64,000 nt of DNA, taken from NCBI GenBank assembly GCA_002352215.1, contig DEIB01000004.1, forward strand, positions 1 to 64,000, read 5' to 3'. The DNA comes from Chthonomonas sp. UBA2785 (GTDB taxonomy: Bacteria > Armatimonadota > Fimbriimonadia > Fimbriimonadales > Fimbriimonadaceae). Each line of letters starts with the position of its first letter. The stretch's first letter is position 1. Made by a program: the position numbers and the translations under genes. The notes under the pieces were generated by a model that worked only from the letters and a program-made list of their open reading frames with translations, searched no databases and had not been told where the DNA came from. This document shows positions 20,610 through 28,604 of this stretch, piece by piece.

Positions 20610-21452
20610 ATGAGCCAATCACGATACGAAGAGACCATTGAGACCGATTTTCGATCGCGGATGGATTACAGCGGGTATTTGCGGCTAGACCGCATCTTGG
20701 CTGCCCAGGAACCCCTGAGCAACCCTGAGCATCACGACGAGATGCTGTTCATCATTCAGCACCAGACCTCGGAGCTGTGGATGAAGCTGGCGGTGCACGA
20801 GTTGCGGGCGGCGGTGGCGCACGTGCAGGCCGATGAGCTTTCGCCGTGCTTTAAGATCTTGGCGCGGGTGAAGCAGGTCCAGCGCATGCTGTTTGAACAG
20901 TGGGCGGTGCTGGAAACGCTAACCCCCAGCGAGTACGTACAGTTCCGAAATGTGCTGGGCGCGGCCAGCGGATTCCAAAGTCACCAGTTCCGGATGATCG
21001 AGTTCTACTTTGGCAATAAAGATGCCCGTTCGATTGGCGTCTTTGCTAACCATGAGGTGGAATACGCAGAGTTACAGCGCTTGTTGAACGCCCCCAGCCT
21101 GTACGACGAATTCTTGATTTACCTCGCTCGGCACGGGTTTGATGTGCCAGCGGAGTCGGTGAACCGAGACTGGAGCCAGCCTTACACGCCGCAGCCGGGG
21201 GTGATTCAGGTGTTCAAGCAGATTTACGACAACCCCCACGAGCACTGGGACGCCTACGAAATGTGCGAAAAGCTGGTGGACGTGGAAGAGCAGTTTTCCC
21301 TGTGGCGGTTCCGGCACGTGAAGACAGTGGAGCGGATTATTGGCTTCAAAACCGGTACCGGCGGGAGTAGCGGGGTGCCCTTCCTTCGGCGCGGGGTGGA
21401 TATCCGGCTGTTCCCTGAACTCTGGGATGTCCGGACGGAGATCGGTCGGTGA
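20610..21452 (+). CDS. kynA: Tryptophan 2,3-dioxygenase
   Basis: Haem enzyme that opens the indole ring of tryptophan to give N-formylkynurenine, the first step of the kynurenine pathway. The 280-residue length and the sequence blocks MDYSGYLRLDRILAAQEPLS, DEMLFIIQHQTSELWMKLAV (substrate and haem contacts), VLGAASGFQSHQFRMIEFYF and FRHVKTVERIIGFKTGTGGS are those of bacterial KynA. The last, with H in RFRHV, carries the proximal haem ligand. It is translationally coupled to the next gene: the kynU GTG start overlaps the TGA stop (GTGA). No formamidase (kynB) gene is adjacent. Confidence 0.96.
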   Translation: MSQSRYEETIETDFRSRMDYSGYLRLDRILAAQEPLSNPEHHDEMLFIIQHQTSELWMKLAVHELRAAVAHVQADELSPCFKILARVKQVQRMLFEQWAVLETLTPSEYVQFRNVLGAASGFQSHQFRMIEFYFGNKDARSIGVFANHEVEYAELQRLLNAPSLYDEFLIYLARHGFDVPAESVNRDWSQPYTPQPGVIQVFKQIYDNPHEHWDAYEMCEKLVDVEEQFSLWRFRHVKTVERIIGFKTGTGGSSGVPFLRRGVDIRLFPELWDVRTEIGR

Positions 21453-22681
21453 GTTTGGACTTGGCCTTGTCGGGACTGGGCAACGAGCCGCTGGATGAGG
21501 GGCTCATCCGGGCTCATATTGCGCCGCTCTTCTCGCGCGTGCTGGCGCGGCAGGAGATCTATCTCGCCAATCACTCCCTCGGCCGCCCGCTTGACCACAT
21601 GGTTGACTCGGTGGCATCGGCCCTGGATGCGTGGTACGGCACGATGGACGAAGCCTGGGGCCACAGTGGCTGGATGGGCGCCCTGACCGAATACCGGCGG
21701 TGCATCAGCGACCTCATCGGCCTGGATGACCCCCGGGGGGTGGTCCCCAAGACCAGCGCTGGCCAGGGCCTGCGGGCCGTGCTCAATGCTTTTCCGCAAG
21801 ACCGGCCGGTGCGCGTGGTGGCCACGCGCGGTGAGTTTGACAGCCTCGACTTCATCCTGAAAGCCTACGGCGACGCGGGCCGCGCCGAAGTCACCTGGGT
21901 GGACCCGCGCGGACTCGACGGCACCGTGCCGATCTACGACGGGGCGGATGTGGCCGCCGCCATCACTCCCGGCTGCGACCTCGTGGTGGTGAGTCAGGTG
22001 ATCTTCAGCACGGGGCAAGTGCTGCCCAACCTCAACCAAGTGGTGCAAGCCGCCCATCAAGTGGGCGCCAAAGTCTTGCTCGACACCTATCACAGTGCGG
22101 GGGTCTTCCCCATCTCGGTCCGCGAACTCGATATGGACTTTGCCGTCGGCGGGTGCTACAAGTATCTGCGCGGCGGGCCGGGGGCGTGTTGGCTGGCGAT
22201 TCATCCGCGCCACCAGGAGACCATGCGCACCCTCGATACGGGCTGGTTTGCCAAGCGAGACGTCTTTAGTTACCACCGCGCTGAACCCACCGAGCCCCCC
22301 TTTGCCGTACGGGCCATGGGCGGCGATGGTTGGCTGGAAAGCACCCCGCCCATTCTCACCTACTACCAGGCGTTGCCCGGCTTGCGCTTCACCCTCGCCC
22401 TGGGGGTGGATCGCATCCGTGCCTACAGTCTCCAGCAGCTCAGCTTCCTCCGCCAGCACTTCAAGGCCGCCGGCATCCCCCATCACGCCCCCGCAGATCC
22501 TGCGGCCTGGGGCGGCTACGCCTTGGTGCCGCACGCGGACACCAACGGCCTCGTCCAGCGACTCAAGGCGCACGGCGTCAACACGGACGCCCGGGGCGGA
22601 CACGTCCGGTTCGGGCCGGACCTGCTCAACACGAGCGACGATTTGGCCCGCGCGGTCGAGGTTCTCAAAGCTCAATACTAA
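21449..22681 (+). CDS. kynU: Kynureninase-like PLP enzyme
   Basis: A 410-residue fold-type I aminotransferase-class-V protein. The PLP lysine lies in FAVGGCYKYLRGGPGACWLA, and DTYHSAGVFPISVREL supplies the aspartate that contacts the pyridine nitrogen; both contexts match kynureninase. The enzyme would cleave kynurenine (or 3-hydroxykynurenine) to anthranilate (or the 3-hydroxy form) plus alanine. The coupling to kynA supports this function. Starts at GTG. A start later in the sequence is unlikely because the N-terminal LDEGLIRAHIAPLFSRVLAR block is conserved. The sulfatase gene follows 15 bases later. Confidence 0.88.
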   Translation: MSLDLALSGLGNEPLDEGLIRAHIAPLFSRVLARQEIYLANHSLGRPLDHMVDSVASALDAWYGTMDEAWGHSGWMGALTEYRRCISDLIGLDDPRGVVPKTSAGQGLRAVLNAFPQDRPVRVVATRGEFDSLDFILKAYGDAGRAEVTWVDPRGLDGTVPIYDGADVAAAITPGCDLVVVSQVIFSTGQVLPNLNQVVQAAHQVGAKVLLDTYHSAGVFPISVRELDMDFAVGGCYKYLRGGPGACWLAIHPRHQETMRTLDTGWFAKRDVFSYHRAEPTEPPFAVRAMGGDGWLESTPPILTYYQALPGLRFTLALGVDRIRAYSLQQLSFLRQHFKAAGIPHHAPADPAAWGGYALVPHADTNGLVQRLKAHGVNTDARGGHVRFGPDLLNTSDDLARAVEVLKAQY

Positions 22682-22696
22682 GGCCATACTAACGGG

Positions 22697-24169
22697 ATGT
22701 GGTGTCTGCTTGCCCTCTCACTTGCCCAAAGTGAGCCGCGGCCCGCACCGGTCAAGTCTCCGCACGTCGTCCTTTTCTTAGTAGATGACCTCGGCTGGCA
22801 AGACACCTCCTTGAGCTTCGGGGTACCGGAGAAGCTGGTGGGCCGGCAAGTGCGCACCCCGCAAGTTGCCGCTCTCGCCCAGCGCGGGCTTACCATCCGC
22901 CAGGGCTACAGCGCCTGCACCGTATGCACGCCCTCACGGGTTTCCATCCTCACGGGCCAGCACCCCGCCCGCAACCGAATCACCTCTTGGGTTTCCGCCC
23001 CCGGCCAGGACACGGGCGAGAAGTATCCCGGCCTCACCCTGCCCACTTGGGAAACCGGCGGCTTCCAGCCCGGCACCACCCCCACGCTCGCCGAGTTGTT
23101 TCAACAAGCGGGCTATCGCACGGTCCAAATTGGCAAAGCCCACTTTGCGGGCAAGGGTACGGCCGGGGCCAACCCGACCAACTTAGGGTTCGATCGCACT
23201 ATTGGTGGTAGCAGTGCCGGGCACCCTAGCAGCTTCTACGGCACCGAGAATTTTGCCCGCCGCCCGGATGGCACCACACTCCCGCCCGTGCACGATGTAC
23301 CGAACCTGGAGGCCTACCACGGGCAAGACATCTATCTCGAAGAAGCCCTCGCCAAAGAGGCGGTGAAGGAGATCGACACCTCGCTGCAGGCGGGGCGCCG
23401 CATGTTCATTTGGTACGCCCCGTTTGCCGTGCACACCCCCATCCAGGCCAATAAACGACTGCTGGAGCACTACGAAGGCATGAACCCCACCGAGGCCGCC
23501 TACGCCACCATGATGGAGAGCGTGGACAATGCCATGGGAGAGGTGCTGGGGGCCTTTGCCAAGCACGGCCAGCTTGACCAAACCATTGTGGTCTTCACCA
23601 GCGATAACGGTGGCCTTTCGCAAAGCTCGCGGGGTGGCTATCCCAATCTCCACAACCTTCCCCTGCGGAGCGGCAAGGGCTCGGCTTATGAAGGCGGGGT
23701 CCGGGTGCCGCTGGTGATGGCCGGGCCGAATATTCCCCAGGCGGATTGGGCGAAAGCCGCCCTTGTGGGTACGGATCTGCACGCCACCATGGCCAGCCTG
23801 GCCGGCATCAAGGCAGCCCCGGGGGATGGCGAGGACTGGGCGGAACGCATCCGGGCAAACCAGGATTCGGCCCGCACGACCCCGATTGTCTGGCACTTCC
23901 CGCACCACCGGGGCTGGGGCGGACCGGGGCTGGAACCCTATTCGGCGATGCGCCTCGGTGATTTCCGCGTGATCTTCTTCTACGGCACCCGGCGGTGGGA
24001 GCTTTACAACCTTGCCAACGACCTCGGGGAGACCCGCGACCTCAGCATACGCCAACCCGAGCGGCTTAAGGAAATGGGCGACCGATTACGCCAAGAACTC
24101 GAGCGGATGAATGCACAATGGCCCGTGGACGAATCCACGGGCCAAGAAGTGCGGCCGATCGTGCCGTGA
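22697..24169 (+). CDS. Exported formylglycine-dependent sulfatase
   Basis: A 490-residue arylsulfatase-family enzyme. After a short signal (MWCLLALSLAQSEP) comes HVVLFLVDDLGWQDTSL, whose D30 and D31 bind calcium. The formylglycine motif is C77-T-P-S-R81 in SACTVCTPSRVSILTG, the Cys type that needs an FGE-type maturase. HTPIQANKRLLEHYEG, TIVVFTSDNGG (metal ligands D-N) and GKGSAYEGGVRVPLVMAGPN follow, as in secreted sulfatases that act on sulfated polysaccharides. The specific ester is unknown. No FGE gene is in the window. Its 3' end contains a perfect hairpin described separately. Confidence 0.93.
   Translation: MWCLLALSLAQSEPRPAPVKSPHVVLFLVDDLGWQDTSLSFGVPEKLVGRQVRTPQVAALAQRGLTIRQGYSACTVCTPSRVSILTGQHPARNRITSWVSAPGQDTGEKYPGLTLPTWETGGFQPGTTPTLAELFQQAGYRTVQIGKAHFAGKGTAGANPTNLGFDRTIGGSSAGHPSSFYGTENFARRPDGTTLPPVHDVPNLEAYHGQDIYLEEALAKEAVKEIDTSLQAGRRMFIWYAPFAVHTPIQANKRLLEHYEGMNPTEAAYATMMESVDNAMGEVLGAFAKHGQLDQTIVVFTSDNGGLSQSSRGGYPNLHNLPLRSGKGSAYEGGVRVPLVMAGPNIPQADWAKAALVGTDLHATMASLAGIKAAPGDGEDWAERIRANQDSARTTPIVWHFPHHRGWGGPGLEPYSAMRLGDFRVIFFYGTRRWELYNLANDLGETRDLSIRQPERLKEMGDRLRQELERMNAQWPVDESTGQEVRPIVP
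24120..24143 (-). terminator. Perfect hairpin in the sulfatase 3' coding end, likely terminator of PEP-CTERM 6
   Basis: The arms GGCCCGTGGA (24120-24129) and TCCACGGGCC (24134-24143) pair perfectly around CGAA. The hairpin lies inside the sulfatase coding sequence, about 30 bases downstream of the stop of the convergent PEP-CTERM gene 6. The core GTGGATTCG/CCAC recurs in the terminator after PEP-CTERM 7, which suggests it belongs to the duplicated PEP-CTERM unit. There is no U-tract after it, so termination efficiency is uncertain. Confidence 0.55.
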
Positions 24170-24172
24170 GGC

Positions 24173-24694
24173 TTACTTGCGGCGTCGGCGGGCGAGAGCC
24201 AGGAGGCCAGCGCCCAGCGCAATCATGCTGGCCGGTTCCGGGACCGCCGTCACGAAGCCGGTATTGCCACCGCCCGGGAGCGTGCCGTTGACGCGCACGT
24301 GGTAGCCGTAGGCTTCCTCGAGACCCGTCACTGTGTTGTAGTTAAAGGCCAAGGAGCTATTGATCAGACCGTCGTTCGGGTTGGTCTTCCACCCCGCAAT
24401 ACCGCCCGTGCCTGCCATGTTGGAGTTGAACTTCCAACCGTTCTGGTTACCGCCCGTGGCCGAGAAGTCGTCATTGTTGTCCAGCGCCCACACGCCGAAC
24501 ACCTCGGTCACGTTGTAAACGTTGCTGCCGATCATGATCGTCGGCGTCGCGCTCACGTTTAGCAAGAGCTGGTTGTTGGTGCGGGTCACCGTGATTCCGG
24601 AGATCGTCGCCGGCGTGAACGAGGAGCGCGACTGAGCAAAGGCCAGCGTTCCAATAGCGAGGAGCCCCAATCCGGTTCGAAGAAACAATTTCAT
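24173..24694 (-). CDS. PEP-CTERM sorting-domain protein 6 (tandem pair, copy A)
   Basis: A 173-residue exported protein with signal peptide MKLFLRTGLGLLAIGTLAFA and the C-terminal signal VPEPASMIALGAGLLALARR followed by RRK. ATG 24694 is preceded by AGGA six bases upstream; the in-frame ATG nine codons earlier would hide the signal. The mature part (SRSSFTPATISGITVTRTNN, NVYNVTEVFGVWALDNNDDF, GIAGWKTNPNDGLINSSLAF, AYGYHVRVNGTLPGGGNTGF) is nearly the same as copy B at 24892-25413. Function unknown; surface or exopolysaccharide association is inferred from the sorting signal. It ends three bases from the sulfatase stop. Confidence 0.88.
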   Translation of the reverse strand: MKLFLRTGLGLLAIGTLAFAQSRSSFTPATISGITVTRTNNQLLLNVSATPTIMIGSNVYNVTEVFGVWALDNNDDFSATGGNQNGWKFNSNMAGTGGIAGWKTNPNDGLINSSLAFNYNTVTGLEEAYGYHVRVNGTLPGGGNTGFVTAVPEPASMIALGAGLLALARRRRK

Positions 24695-24826
24695 AAGAAG
24701 TCCTGACAGGAATCCTGCCATGAGTCAGTGTATTCAATGACAGAGCCTGAACTCCTTACTCTTAACGACTCTGGAACGAAAGCCAGTATTTTCACGTGCC
24801 CCTAACTAGGCCAATCGTTCTCACGA

Positions 24827-24869
24827 CAAAACTCCCCCTGTTCGTGGGCGAATCCACGAAAAGGAGGAG
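24827..24869 (-). terminator. Intrinsic terminator after PEP-CTERM 7
   Basis: Minus-strand stem: CTCCTCC followed by TTCGTGG pairs with CCACGAA and GGGGGAG, with loop ATTCGC, and then TTTTG. Core arms on the + strand are TTCGTGG (24841-24847) and CCACGAA (24854-24860). The hairpin loop region is related to that at 24120-24143. Confidence 0.65.
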
Positions 24870-24891
24870 CAAGGCATTCGGATGAAGAGGC

Positions 24892-25413
24892 TTACTTGCG
24901 GCGTCGGCGGGCGAGAGCCAGGAGGCCAGCGCCGAGGGCGATCATGCTGGCCGGTTCCGGCACCGCCGTCACGTAGCCCGTGTTGCCGCCACCCGGCAAA
25001 GTGCCGTTGACGCGCACGTGATAGCCATAGGCTTCTTCTTGGCCCGTGACCGTGCTGTAGTTGAACTGCAGCGTGTTGTTGATGAATCCATTGTTCGGGT
25101 TGGTCTTCCACCCGGCGATGCCGCCCGAACCGGCGGTGTTGGAGTGGAAATTCCAGCCGTTCTGCGAAGGGCCGGTCGCCGAGAAGTCGTCGTTGTTATC
25201 CAGCGACCACACGCCGAACACTTCGGTCACGTTGTAGACGTTGCTCCCGATCGTCACGGTGGGGGTGGCATTTACGTTCAACGTAAGCTGATTGCCGATC
25301 CGCGTGGTGGTGATCCCGTTGATCGTGGCCGGCGTGAAAGAGCTGCGCGATTGCGCAAAAGCCAAGGTTCCCAAGACGAGCAGTCCCGCTCCGGTTCGAA
25401 TCCAAAACACCAT
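24892..25413 (-). CDS. PEP-CTERM sorting-domain protein 7 (tandem pair, copy B)
   Basis: A 173-residue exported protein with signal peptide MVFWIRTGAGLLVLGTLAFA and C-terminal VPEPASMIALGAGLLALARR followed by RRK. The ATG at 25413 follows AGGA with eight bases of spacing. Most residues match copy A; differences concentrate in the signal peptide and in the central asparagine-rich part (FSATGPSQNGWNFHSNTAGS against FSATGGNQNGWKFNSNMAGT). The pair is a recent tandem duplication in which promoter-proximal leader, gene and terminator were copied together. A mini-hairpin just upstream of the Shine-Dalgarno is conserved in both leaders. Confidence 0.88.
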   Translation of the reverse strand: MVFWIRTGAGLLVLGTLAFAQSRSSFTPATINGITTTRIGNQLTLNVNATPTVTIGSNVYNVTEVFGVWSLDNNDDFSATGPSQNGWNFHSNTAGSGGIAGWKTNPNNGFINNTLQFNYSTVTGQEEAYGYHVRVNGTLPGGGNTGYVTAVPEPASMIALGAGLLALARRRRK

Positions 25414-25522
25414 ATAAAAGTTCCTGGCAGAATCCTGCCGGGGAGAAGTGTAGTGAATATTCACGCCAATGTCATCAATTCTGCCGAATGCGGGTGAAAA
25501 ACCGGCACTTTGACGGGGCCAA

Positions 25523-26497
25523 TTAGAGCTTCACCCACTTCGATTTGTCCACGGATTCGTAGATGGCCTGCACAACCGCGGTGCGGGCGGCCGCTTCCGC
25601 CGGCGAAATCAGCGGGACGTTGTTCCCTTCTAGGTGGTCCAAGAATGCGGCAAAACCGGCGGGAGCAGCGGGTTCGAGGTCAGTTACGGTCTCCCAGCGG
25701 CCATCCTTGCCGGCCCAGCGCAGTTCGTCTCCCAAGATGGCATGGCCCTCGGTGCCGGCAATCTGCAGGCGGTAAGGGCTGGCCACGTCATCCCACGAAG
25801 CCGCCAGGGTCGCAATCACGCCGCTCTTGAACTTCAGAATCCCCTCACCCACTTCGTCGCAACCGGGATAACGGTCGGTGCCCGGAGCGACCGACGCCAC
25901 CACCTGCTCGACATCGCCAAACATCCACATCAGGAGGTCCACGCCGTGGCTGCCCAGGTCGCCGTAGGCTCCGCATCCGGCTTGTTCGCGCTCCGTCATC
26001 CACTTGTAATCCGTATCGAACCAGCCGCCCAGCGCCCCGCTGTGGCAGTTGCTCATACGGGCCCGTGTGATTTGTCCAAAGCGGCCAGATTTCACCCAAT
26101 GGTGGATGGTCTGCACTTCCGCACTCCCCCGTTGGAAGTAGCCGGTGTGGAACACCGCGTTGTGCTTTTGTAGCAGCTTGGCCAGGGCCTCGGCCGCCTT
26201 GCGGCTCGTGCCCAAGGGCTTATCGGCAAAGATCGGCCTCCCGAGCGGGGCCACAAGCGGGATGAGATCCTGGTGGCGTACGGTTTGGCTGACAATCACA
26301 TAGGCATCCACCGAGTCATCCGCGAGCAACTCATCCAGCTCCCGCACCGGCGCGTCGAGCTTGCTGGCAATCGTCGCCGCCCGCGTGGCATCCCAATCAA
26401 AAACTCCGGCGCAGGTGAAGCCCCGCGAGAAGGCGAGGTCAGAAAATCCCCCCGCGTGGATGTGGGAAACCCCGAGGAACGCAAGCCGCTTGCTCAT
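25523..26497 (-). CDS. Gfo/Idh/MocA-family NAD(P)-dependent oxidoreductase
   Basis: A 324-residue Rossmann oxidoreductase. The N-terminal motif is LAFLGVSHIHAGGFSDLAFS, in which GxxHxHxxG replaces the usual GxGxxG. The family EKP motif appears as ADKPLGTSRKAAEAL, and the third-domain segment GCGAYGDLGSHGVDLLMWMF carries the D-x-G-x-H catalytic or sugar-contact pair typical of this family. Probable substrates are sugars or cyclitols; the exact one cannot be told. It is divergent from the deaminase gene at 26563 with 65 bases between. No sugar transporter is adjacent. Confidence 0.86.
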   Translation of the reverse strand: MSKRLAFLGVSHIHAGGFSDLAFSRGFTCAGVFDWDATRAATIASKLDAPVRELDELLADDSVDAYVIVSQTVRHQDLIPLVAPLGRPIFADKPLGTSRKAAEALAKLLQKHNAVFHTGYFQRGSAEVQTIHHWVKSGRFGQITRARMSNCHSGALGGWFDTDYKWMTEREQAGCGAYGDLGSHGVDLLMWMFGDVEQVVASVAPGTDRYPGCDEVGEGILKFKSGVIATLAASWDDVASPYRLQIAGTEGHAILGDELRWAGKDGRWETVTDLEPAAPAGFAAFLDHLEGNNVPLISPAEAAARTAVVQAIYESVDKSKWVKL

Positions 26498-26562
26498 GCC
26501 CGCAGGTTACTCTCTGGCGGGCCTGGTCGCATCCCCCCTATCCAGAGTGTTATGCTAGCCGC

Positions 26563-27561
26563 ATGCTCTCGTTGGCGGAATGCCAGGCCCTCCCTAAAGT
26601 CGAACTTCACGTGCACATCGAAGGGAGCATTCGCCCCGAGACCGTTCTCCGGCTCGCCAAGAAGAACGACATTGACCTCCCCGCCACCACCGTGGCTGGC
26701 CTGCGGGAGTGGTATCGGTTTACGGACTTCCCGCACTTCGTCGAGGTCTACACGTTGCTCTCGCAGTGCATTCAGGAGCCCGAGGACATCGAGTTCATCG
26801 TCACCGAGTTCATGGCCGGGCAGGCCGAGCAAAACATTCTCTACACCGAGGCCACCTATACGGCAGGCACGATCTTCCAGCACGCCGCTATCCCCATCGA
26901 CGAGCAGATTGACGCCCTGCGCCGCGGGATCACGCAAGGGCGGCGAGACCACGGCGTGGACCTCGGGATCATCATGGACTTCGTGCGGCAAGATCTGCCC
27001 GAGGACAGTGTCACCATCGCCGAGCACGCGGTGGACGCCCACGGGAAGGGCGTGGTCGCCCTGGGCCTGAGCGGGATCGAGGGGGTTGGCCCTGCCGAAG
27101 ACCACCGCGCCGCCTTCAACTACGCCATGGCGCACGGCCTGCCCATTGTCCCGCACGCCGGAGAAACCCAGGGTGCCGACAGCATCTGGGAAGCGCTGGA
27201 ACTGACCGAATGCAAACGCATCGGCCACGGCATTCGATGCCTAGAAGACGACGCCCTGGTGAATGAACTCATCGAACAGCAAGTGGTGCTGGAGGTGTGC
27301 CCCAGCTCCAACGTCTGCCTGAACGTGGTGCCGAGTTGGGAAGAACATCCCCTGGCCAAGCTGCGCGACCGGGGCCTGCGGGTGACGCTGAACAGTGATG
27401 ATCCGCCGATGTTCAACACCACGCTGTCCGAGGAGTACCACCGCGCTTCGAAAACGTGGGGCTGGAACGAAGATGTGCTCAAGTCCCTTGTGCTCAACGC
27501 CGCCAAGGCCACCCTGCAAACCGACGACGCACGCACCGCTTTGCTCGCCCGATTGGTTTAG
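26563..27561 (+). CDS. add: Adenosine/adenine deaminase family protein
   Basis: A 332-residue amidohydrolase. Zinc motif 1 is ELHVHIEGS (H-x-H), followed by the second zinc-histidine in VPHAGETQGADSIWEAL (with the catalytic E of AGE), the conserved RIGHGIRC, and NSDDPPMF carrying the zinc-aspartate pair. The sequence would hydrolyse the 6-amino group of adenosine to inosine or of adenine to hypoxanthine; the NSDDP form occurs in both groups, so the base-or-nucleoside choice is open. The ATG at 26563 agrees with the short N-terminal LSLAECQALPKVELHV. It converges on dinB with one base between stops. Confidence 0.88.
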   Translation: MLSLAECQALPKVELHVHIEGSIRPETVLRLAKKNDIDLPATTVAGLREWYRFTDFPHFVEVYTLLSQCIQEPEDIEFIVTEFMAGQAEQNILYTEATYTAGTIFQHAAIPIDEQIDALRRGITQGRRDHGVDLGIIMDFVRQDLPEDSVTIAEHAVDAHGKGVVALGLSGIEGVGPAEDHRAAFNYAMAHGLPIVPHAGETQGADSIWEALELTECKRIGHGIRCLEDDALVNELIEQQVVLEVCPSSNVCLNVVPSWEEHPLAKLRDRGLRVTLNSDDPPMFNTTLSEEYHRASKTWGWNEDVLKSLVLNAAKATLQTDDARTALLARLV

Positions 27562-27562
27562 G

Positions 27563-28051
27563 CTATTCCCACTCTTCAGGGCCGCGCCAGCGCTCCCACA
27601 GGGCGCGCTCGGCCCACTCTTCGCTGAGTTCCGCTCCGCCGCGCTCCAGCGCCAGGTCAATCTGACCGACGTGCCAACCTTCGTGCCACAGCATGTGGCC
27701 GAAGTAGAGCGCGGGGTGATCATAGGGGATTCCGGCCGAATCAGATTCTAGTGATGCCGCCAAGTAGCTCCGGGCGGCGGCGTGGCTTCCCTCCAGCGCT
27801 TGCCGCAGCCCGTCCCGGGTCCCATCAAAGGGGAGGCGAGGCGCATTGATGTTTGCGCCCGGGTTCTTGGCGGCGATCTGGCCCAACCAGTACATGCGCA
27901 CCTCAGAGATATGTTGGAAGTGCTCCCTGACCGTCATGCGCCCCTCCAGCGCACGCAGGGCCATGTGATCATCGGAGACGACATCCAGCAAGTCGATAAT
28001 CATCGCCTGCTGGCGATCCCAAGCGAGAAGAAGACCATCAAGAACGGACAT
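27563..28051 (-). CDS. DinB-family metal-binding four-helix protein
   Basis: A 162-residue DinB/YfiT-like protein. The metal-ligand histidines are seen in REHFQHISEVRMYWLGQI (first) and FGHMLWHEGWHVGQIDLALE (the H-x3-H pair). Members often act as thiol transferases (bacillithiol, mycothiol) or remain uncharacterised; no substrate can be assigned. There is no Shine-Dalgarno before ATG 28051, and a TATACT hexamer lies only six bases upstream, so a leaderless transcript is likely. An operator palindrome covers the start. A collapsed second copy is at 30119-30250, and a MarR-type regulator lies 140 bases upstream. Confidence 0.85.
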   Translation of the reverse strand: MSVLDGLLLAWDRQQAMIIDLLDVVSDDHMALRALEGRMTVREHFQHISEVRMYWLGQIAAKNPGANINAPRLPFDGTRDGLRQALEGSHAAARSYLAASLESDSAGIPYDHPALYFGHMLWHEGWHVGQIDLALERGGAELSEEWAERALWERWRGPEEWE

Positions 28052-28091
28052 AAGATTAGTATACTTATGTCTACATACCCAATGTCAACCC
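27982..28091 (-). repeat. 110-bp imperfect direct repeat, copy A (dinB 5' end and promoter)
   Basis: Hand alignment with 30178-30287 shows an ungapped match over 110 bases with roughly 85% identity. It covers the first 23 codons of dinB plus its promoter and operator. The pair brackets the marR-SDR operon in direct orientation. Confidence 0.8.
28047..28088 (-). promoter_or_regulatory. dinB promoter and operator
   Basis: A perfect inverted repeat GACATAAG (28047-28054) / CTTATGTC (28064-28071) spans the ATG of dinB. On the minus strand TTGACA (28088-28083) is followed after 19 bases by TATACT (28063-28058). The transcript would start at or near the ATG. The 9-mer TTATGTCTA (28065-28073) also occurs at the other MarR-locus sites at 29888 and 30261, so binding by the nearby MarR protein is inferred. 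Confidence 0.65.
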
Positions 28092-28190
28092 TAGAGTTCA
28101 GAGTAGAAGCACCCGTGCAAACAGGCGAAGGAATTGATGCCGGGAAGTGTTCGGACGTCCAAGCACAAGCAAGCCAGCGGCAGGTCGCGC

Positions 28191-28604
28191 CTAACTTGAG
28201 TCCAAAGCCAGCTTCCGGAGGATTTTGTATAAATCAGATTTTTCCTGCTTTGTGAGAGGTGAGAATACACTTGCCATAAATGGTGCGTAACCAGACTCAA
28301 GTCGATCAACAAGTGCCTGACCGTCTGCTGTCAGACGAAGCAACTTCTTCTTCCCGACGGGCTCGCGAAGGAGAAGGCCCATTTCCTCAAGCTTAACAAG
28401 TTGTTGACTTATCGCCCCTGGCGTTACACCGAGACTGGAAGCCAAGCGAAGTTGAATGACCGGTTGGTTGATCCCAATGTGGCGAAGCATATAGAACTGA
28501 CTCGATGAGATGCCACTGTCGGAAAGGGATTCATCAGCTTTCCGGTGGGTGCCCTGGATAAAGGTGACCATGCTCCCAAAAATTTCTAATTCGATTTTGC
28601 TCAC
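28191..28604 (-). CDS. MarR-family transcriptional regulator
   Basis: A 137-residue winged-helix protein. The DNA-binding region is LRLASSLGVTPGAISQQLVK followed by LEEMGLLLREPVGKKKLLRL, i.e. helix-turn-helix and wing. The C-terminal helices (SGYAPFMASVFSPLTKQEKS) would dimerise. MarR proteins typically bind palindromes near their own operon and respond to small aromatic or oxidising ligands. The gene overlaps the SDR gene upstream by four bases (ATGA), so both share a transcript. Lower GC and codon use than the flanks, so transfer is plausible. The likely operator is the perfect palindrome at 29886-29905. Confidence 0.88.
   Translation of the reverse strand: MSKIELEIFGSMVTFIQGTHRKADESLSDSGISSSQFYMLRHIGINQPVIQLRLASSLGVTPGAISQQLVKLEEMGLLLREPVGKKKLLRLTADGQALVDRLESGYAPFMASVFSPLTKQEKSDLYKILRKLALDSS

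Noticed and set aside
21254..22687. 477-codon minus-strand frame opposite kynU
   Set aside because: Low-complexity composition and no motifs; kynU with PLP-lysine context is clear on the other strand.
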